DNA from: Candidatus Didemnitutus sp. | Lineage (GTDB): Bacteria; Verrucomicrobiota; Verrucomicrobiia; Opitutales; Opitutaceae | NCBI GenBank assembly: GCA_023701285.1 | Contig: JAMPXH010000009.1 | Location: forward strand, 1-61,003 | Length of the DNA stretch: 61,003 bases | Direction: 5' to 3' | Part shown: piece by piece, positions 60,671 to 61,003 of the stretch | Layout: every line of letters starts with the position of its first letter | Numbering within the stretch: the first letter of the stretch is position 1 | Notes under the pieces: model-generated | What the model was told of the DNA's origin: nothing | Databases searched by the model: none | What the model saw: only the letters and a program-made list of their open reading frames with translations | Translations under genes and position numbers: made by a program

Positions 60671-61003
60671 TCAACGCACGGGCCAGACGTCGGCCAGCGC
60701 CTTCCAATTGGCGAAGTAATAGACCGCGAAGCAGCCGAGGAACACGAGGGTGAGGATGATCGTGCCCTTGGTCGCGTAGTGGTCGTGGGCGAGTGAGCCG
60801 TCCTTGAAACCGGCGAGCGGCTGCACGGTGCCCCAGTCGGCCATCGGGCGGCCTTCGGTCTTCTTGCCGAAGAGCAGCGTGCCCACGCAGAGGAGCACGA
60901 AGATGAGCAGGCTGGTGAAAGCCAGCACGCCGCCGATGCCGACGAAGCCGAGCCAGAGGTGCGCGGCGGCGCTGTAGATGCCCTGCGCGTCGATGTCCCA
61001 CGA
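60671..61003 (-). CDS. C-terminal 110 residues of a membrane protein (5' end outside the window)
   Basis: The frame is open to the window edge, so the gene continues beyond 61003. The visible part has two membrane helices (GVLAFTSLLIFVLLCVGTLL and IILTLVFLGCFAVYYFANW) separated by a hydrophilic loop with HDHYATKG. It ends LADVWPVR. Position before an SCO gene and beside the NO-response genes suggests a subunit of a haem-copper oxidase or nitric oxide reductase. The visible piece has no diagnostic haem ligands, so this remains a guess. Confidence 0.6.
   Translation of the reverse strand, partial: SWDIDAQGIYSAAAHLWLGFVGIGGVLAFTSLLIFVLLCVGTLLFGKKTEGRPMADWGTVQPLAGFKDGSLAHDHYATKGTIILTLVFLGCFAVYYFANWKALADVWPVR

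Noticed and set aside
1-61003. tRNA, rRNA, CRISPR, prophage or insertion sequence
   Set aside because: No cloverleaf with a T-loop GGTTCGAATCC-type core, no regularly spaced repeats, no integrase or transposase coding sequence was seen on either strand.

Overview
The window looks like a chromosomal segment of a GC-rich Verrucomicrobiota bacterium, most likely of the Opitutaceae. The reasons are the dense GC-rich coding, a pseudopilin with the phylum-typical FTLIELLTVIAIIGILAAL start, an exosortase with a fused EpsI domain, LpxI-type lipid A synthesis, a large extracytoplasmic protein set and GTAGG-headed stem-loop repeats between genes. The placement is an inference from protein style; no rRNA is present. 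About 56 genes are supported. I found no tRNA, rRNA, CRISPR array, insertion sequence or phage gene.

Layout. 1-11 kb: housekeeping genes (hutH, hpf, an RluA-type pseudouridine synthase, an M14 peptidase, gltX, yceH, glnS, a CBS-containing family II pyrophosphatase, a pseudopilin). 11-15.5 kb: the protein-arginine-phosphorylation quality-control operon mcsA-mcsB-clpC. 15.6-25 kb: a secreted transglutaminase-like protein, exbB-exbD, an SDR, a secreted S9 peptidase, dtd, fabV and an ECF sigma/anti-sigma pair. 25-27 kb: an exosortase-EpsI fusion coupled to a 30-residue membrane micro-ORF. 27-36 kb: a redoxin, a DapF-like protein in which both catalytic cysteines are serine, a DUF4336 protein, a conserved unknown, sppA, sufT, dus, a DUF151 protein and lpxI. 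36-41 kb: an exopolysaccharide export operon (FecR-like, outer-membrane barrel, Wza-like, BY-kinase) with an 18-bp palindrome before its first gene. 41-48 kb: leuS and, divergently, a tightly coupled chain of a Deg protease, a Deg paralogue without its catalytic triad, ribE and a family 4-like uracil-DNA glycosylase. 49-52 kb: metK-ahcY, the core of the S-adenosylmethionine cycle.

54-61 kb is the most interesting part and looks like a nitric-oxide or low-oxygen respiratory locus. It holds ric (di-iron repair protein), a Dnr/FNR-type regulator, a small unknown Cys-X-Cys protein, a cupin, a DUF2249 protein, a 706-residue cytochrome b / two-[4Fe-4S] / degenerate MvhD-like fusion, a membrane-anchored SCO protein and the end of a membrane protein cut by the window edge. 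Three FNR/Dnr-type boxes (TTGAT-N4-ATCAA family) precede ric, the unknown gene and the DUF2249 gene. Two of them are centred exactly 44.5 nt before the chosen start codon. Upstream of the cytochrome b fusion lies a 98-bp element made of two inverted 25-26 bp arms, each containing a 19-bp palindrome. I know of no regulator assigned to it.

General limits: all functions are inferred from residues and context read by eye. No database search was run, and starts at GTG/TTG codons are the least certain calls.
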